Shown here: one piece after another, positions 12,611 to 15,244 of the stretch
How the letters are laid out: each line of letters begins with the position of its first letter
Position numbering within the stretch: the stretch's first letter is position 1
NCBI GenBank assembly: GCA_002317595.1
Contig: DCHL01000056.1
Span: 1,847 to 17,090 of the forward strand
From: Lachnospiraceae bacterium UBA1753
GTDB lineage: Bacteria > Bacillota > Clostridia > Lachnospirales > Lachnospiraceae
DNA length: 15,244 nucleotides
Direction: 5' to 3'
Notes under the pieces: generated by a model
The model's database searches: none
Told to the model about the DNA's origin: nothing
The model's input: the letters and a program-made list of their open reading frames with translations, nothing else
Made by a program: the position numbers and the translations under genes

Positions 12611-13474
12611 ATGTCTTTGATTCTGAATCATGTAAATTATGTATATAGTGCAGATACGACCTATGAGATAAAGGCGCTTGACGATGTCTGTCTGGAGATT
12701 GGAAACGGTGAATTCATCGGACTGATTGGGCATACTGGTTCTGGAAAGTCCACTCTTGTACAGCATATGAACGGACTGCTCAAGGCGACGAGTGGACAGA
12801 TATTGTACAATGGTGAGGATATTTACGATAAGGATTACAGCCTGAAATTGCTAAGGCAGAAGGTCGGCCTTGTATTTCAGTATCCTGAGCATCAGCTGTT
12901 TGAGACGGATGTAATATCTGACGTAATGTTCGGTCCGAAGAACCTGAAGCTTTCAAAGATTGAGGTTGAAAAGAGAGCGTGTGACGCTCTGACAATGGTA
13001 GGCTTCCCTGAGGAGATGTGGAACCGTTCGCTCTTTGAACTCTCGGGCGGTCAGAAGAGGCGTGTGGCGATTGCAGGCGTACTCGCAATGAAGCCAGAGA
13101 TGCTGATTCTTGACGAGCCGACAGCGGGCCTTGATCCCAAGGGAAGGGAAGAGATTCTGACACTTATCAGAGGGCTTCAGAAGGAGCAGGGAATCACGAT
13201 CGTTCTCGTCTCCCACAGTATGGAGGATGTGGCCAACTATGTCGACAGGATTGTCGTTATGGATCATGGACGTGTGATGATGAACGATGTGCCGAGAGAA
13301 GTGTTCAGGCACTACGAAGAACTTGAGAAAATGGGACTTGCGGCACCGCAGGTTACTTACATCATGCAGGCCCTCAGAATGAAGGGCCTTGATGTGGATA
13401 TTGATGCAACAACTATTCCCGAGGCGAGAGAGCAGATACTCCTTGCACTTGGAAGGGATTGGAGAGAGGAATAA
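12611..13474 (+). CDS. ecfA2: ECF transporter ATPase subunit EcfA2
   Basis: A 287-residue ABC ATPase, partner of EcfA1 in a heterodimer. Walker A GHTGSGKST (40-48), Q-loop Q90 in FQYPEHQLFE, signature LSGGQ (144-148), Walker B LILDEP (D168-E169) and H202 in LVSH are intact. The FQYPEHQLFETDVISDVMFG stretch distinguishes EcfA2 from EcfA1. GGGAG (12596-12600) is 10 bases before the ATG. The stop codon TAA (13472-13474) forms the loop of a perfect inverted repeat, GAGGAA-TAA-TTCCTC. Group II ECF modules like this serve several S subunits encoded elsewhere; no substrate can be assigned from this window. Confidence 0.96.
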   Translation: MSLILNHVNYVYSADTTYEIKALDDVCLEIGNGEFIGLIGHTGSGKSTLVQHMNGLLKATSGQILYNGEDIYDKDYSLKLLRQKVGLVFQYPEHQLFETDVISDVMFGPKNLKLSKIEVEKRACDALTMVGFPEEMWNRSLFELSGGQKRRVAIAGVLAMKPEMLILDEPTAGLDPKGREEILTLIRGLQKEQGITIVLVSHSMEDVANYVDRIVVMDHGRVMMNDVPREVFRHYEELEKMGLAAPQVTYIMQALRMKGLDVDIDATTIPEAREQILLALGRDWREE

Positions 13475-13489
13475 TTCCTCGCTGGAAAT

Positions 13490-14317
13490 ATGATAAAAGA
13501 TATTACATTAGGACAATATTATGAGACGGACTCTGTGATTCACAGGCTCGATCCAAGAACAAAGCTTATTGCAACCGTGGTGTATGTTATTTCGCTGTTT
13601 ATTTTTGACAACATAGCATCATTCCTGGTTGCGACAGCATTTCTTATTGCGGTAATCAGGCTGTCAAGAGTACCGTTTAAGTTCATTGTGAAGGGCATGA
13701 AGGGAATCCTGTTCCTGCTACTGTTCACAGTTGTCATGAACCTTTTCCTCACGACAGGCGATGTGCTTGTTAAGCTTGGAGTGTTCACGATAACAAGGCA
13801 GGGACTGAAAGCGGCTCTGCTTATGCTTGTGAGGCTCACATACCTCATTCTGGGTTCTTCGCTGATGACACTCACAACAACCCCTAACAATCTTACTGAC
13901 GGGCTGGAGAAGCTTCTGAAGCATCTTGAGATTGTGAAGGTGCCGGTCCACGAGATATCGATGATGATGTCAATTGCCCTGAGGTTCATTCCGATTCTTC
14001 TCGAGGAGACGGACAAGATAATGAAGGCGCAGATGGCAAGAGGCGCTGATTTTGAGACTGGAAGCATCATTACCAGGGCAAAAAATATGGTTCCACTTCT
14101 TGTGCCCCTTTTCGTATCGGCCTTCAGGAGAGCAAATGACCTTGCAATGGCAATGGAGGCAAGATGCTATAAGGGTGGCGAGGGAAGAACCAAAATGAAA
14201 CCCCTTGTATATAAGAAGAATGACTGGATATCGAAAATAATTCTGGTAGTATATCTGGCAGCTGTCATTGTGGCCGTGAGATTTGGAAGCATTTCAGTAG
14301 CTGGCTTTACATTATAA
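13490..14317 (+). CDS. ecfT: ECF transporter transmembrane subunit EcfT
   Basis: A 275-residue membrane protein that couples the EcfA1-EcfA2 ATPases to the substrate-binding S subunit. It begins MIKDITLGQYYETDSVIHRL with the usual LDPRTKL before the first membrane segment. Hydrophobic segments lie at about 27-40, 42-57, 72-88, 107-128 and 249-267. The two cytoplasmic coupling motifs are visible: MARGAD (A183-R184-G185) and MEARCY (A224-R225-C226); the second ends in Cys where Gly is common. The Shine-Dalgarno region before ATG 13490 is weak (TGGA, 13483-13486), so translation may depend on coupling with ecfA2, which ends 15 bases earlier. Confidence 0.95.
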   Translation: MIKDITLGQYYETDSVIHRLDPRTKLIATVVYVISLFIFDNIASFLVATAFLIAVIRLSRVPFKFIVKGMKGILFLLLFTVVMNLFLTTGDVLVKLGVFTITRQGLKAALLMLVRLTYLILGSSLMTLTTTPNNLTDGLEKLLKHLEIVKVPVHEISMMMSIALRFIPILLEETDKIMKAQMARGADFETGSIITRAKNMVPLLVPLFVSAFRRANDLAMAMEARCYKGGEGRTKMKPLVYKKNDWISKIILVVYLAAVIVAVRFGSISVAGFTL

Positions 14318-14351
14318 GAAAAGATATCGGATATCATATTAAGTATAGTAT

Positions 14352-15122
14352 ATGAAGAGAGTGATGTTGGTAGTTGCCTATGATGGGACGCAGTACTGTG
14401 GATGGCAGCTTCAGCCGAATGGTGTGACAATTGAAGAAAAACTCAACGAAGCACTGACAGACCTGTTGGGAGAGGAAATCCGTGTTTCTGGTGCCAGCAG
14501 GACTGATTCTGGGGTGCATGCGTATTGCAACCTTGCAGTTTTTGACACACTCGCAAGAATGCCTGGGGAAAAAATATCCTATGCACTTAATCAGAGGCTT
14601 CCTGAGGATATCAGAATCCGAAGGTCTCTAGAGGTTCCTGAGAATTTTCATCCCAGATTTGAGAAAACAGTTAAGACGTATGAGTACAGGATCTGGAACG
14701 ATGAGTTTCCCCTGCCATCAAGAAGACTTTATACGCATTTCTGCTACTATAAACTCGATGTTGAGAAGATGAGACAGGCGGGTGCATATCTTGTCGGGGA
14801 ACATGATTTCAAATCGTTCTGTTCGGTTGCGGCCCAGGTGGAGACGACGGTGAGGACAGTACGCGACCTGGAGGTGTTCTATGATGAATCATCGCCTGGT
14901 GGACATGAGCTTGTCATAAGAGTATCTGGAGAGGGTTTCCTCTATAATATGGTGAGAATAATTGCCGGGACCCTTATTGAAGTCGGAAGGGGCGAGATTC
15001 CCCCAGAGAGTGTTAAGGAAATGCTTGATGGATGCGACCGCCAGCTGTCAGGTCCGACTGCTCCGGCAAAGGGACTAACGCTTGTAAAATATGAGTTCGA
15101 AGAGTCCGGGGAAGTATATTAG
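14352..15122 (+). CDS. truA: tRNA pseudouridine(38-40) synthase TruA
   Basis: A 256-residue protein that converts uridines 38-40 in the tRNA anticodon stem-loop to pseudouridine. The catalytic aspartate is D52 in GASRTDSGVHA. Other TruA blocks are VVAYDGTQYCGWQLQP at the N-terminus, YALNQRLPEDIRIR, FHPRFEKTVKTYEYRI and GEGFLYNMVRIIAGTL. It follows ecfT with a 34-base spacer, the same order as in Bacillus subtilis, where rplM and rpsI come next. There is no recognisable Shine-Dalgarno sequence before ATG 14352; starts at GTG 14361 or ATG 14364 are possible, but the N-terminal MKRVMLVVAYDG fits the family. Confidence 0.96.
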   Translation: MKRVMLVVAYDGTQYCGWQLQPNGVTIEEKLNEALTDLLGEEIRVSGASRTDSGVHAYCNLAVFDTLARMPGEKISYALNQRLPEDIRIRRSLEVPENFHPRFEKTVKTYEYRIWNDEFPLPSRRLYTHFCYYKLDVEKMRQAGAYLVGEHDFKSFCSVAAQVETTVRTVRDLEVFYDESSPGGHELVIRVSGEGFLYNMVRIIAGTLIEVGRGEIPPESVKEMLDGCDRQLSGPTAPAKGLTLVKYEFEESGEVY

Positions 15123-15244
15123 GGAATTGTTGGAATAAAATGAATTACTAATGAATTATTAATAAATTGATTTTGGGAATCGAATGAATTAGTTATGATT
15201 TTGGGAATCGAATGAATTAGTTGTGATTTTGGTAATCGAGTGAA
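15123..15244 (+). repeat. AT-rich spacer with a 28-bp tandem repeat running off the window
   Basis: After truA no gene is visible. A 28-base unit starting GATTTTGGGAATCGAATGAA occupies 15169-15196 and is repeated at 15197-15224 with a single base difference (A/G at unit position 27). A third, more diverged copy starts at 15225 and is cut by the window end. A degenerate partial copy (TGGAATAAAATGAATTACT, 15131-15149) precedes them. The copies abut without unique spacers. The unit length is not a multiple of three and the frames contain stops, so it is not coding. Confidence 0.85.

Noticed and set aside
15169..15244. CRISPR array at the right end
   Set aside because: The repeats abut directly with no unique spacers and there are no cas genes; it is a simple tandem repeat.

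Overview
The window is a continuous stretch of the bacterial S10-spc-alpha ribosomal protein superoperon, followed by an ECF transporter core module and truA. All recognised genes lie on the + strand. Gene order, strong AGGAGG ribosome-binding sites, zinc-type S14 and L36, a KOW protein between map and infA, and ecfA1-ecfA2-ecfT-truA after rplQ all point to Bacillota, class Clostridia. The S4 N-terminus (MAVNRTPVLKRCRSLGLDP) and the long L17 resemble Lachnospiraceae, as I recall those proteins; I could not run a search.

Layout. Positions 1-218 hold the 3' end of rplP. The spc block follows (215-6043): rpmC, rpsQ, rplN, rplX, rplE, rpsN(Z), rpsH, rplF, rplR, rpsE, rpmD, rplO, secY. A hairpin with a U-tract (6054-6092) separates secY from adk, map, a KOW RNA-binding protein gene and infA (6117-8001). 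A promoter-like TTGACA/TATGAT pair and a leader of about 100 nt precede rpmJ, rpsM, rpsK, rpsD, rpoA and rplQ (8186-11562), which end at a strong intrinsic terminator (11584-11615). A new promoter (11650-11678) then serves ecfA1, ecfA2, ecfT and probably truA (11739-15122). The last 120 bases are AT-rich and contain a 28-bp tandem repeat that runs off the end.

Most of these genes build or serve ribosomes: proteins of both subunits, initiation factor 1, the SecYEG channel for nascent membrane proteins, N-terminal methionine removal, adenylate kinase for nucleotide balance, the RNA polymerase alpha subunit and tRNA pseudouridylation. The ECF module supplies the ATPases and coupling membrane protein for vitamin or metal uptake. 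No substrate-binding S subunit is in the window.

No new multi-gene system is visible. The observations most worth a second look are: an apparent one-base insertion that replaces the conserved C-terminus of S5; three spacers inside the alpha operon (before rpsD, before rpoA, before rplQ) that can fold into specific RNA structures and may be autoregulatory sites; and the terminal 28-bp repeat array.
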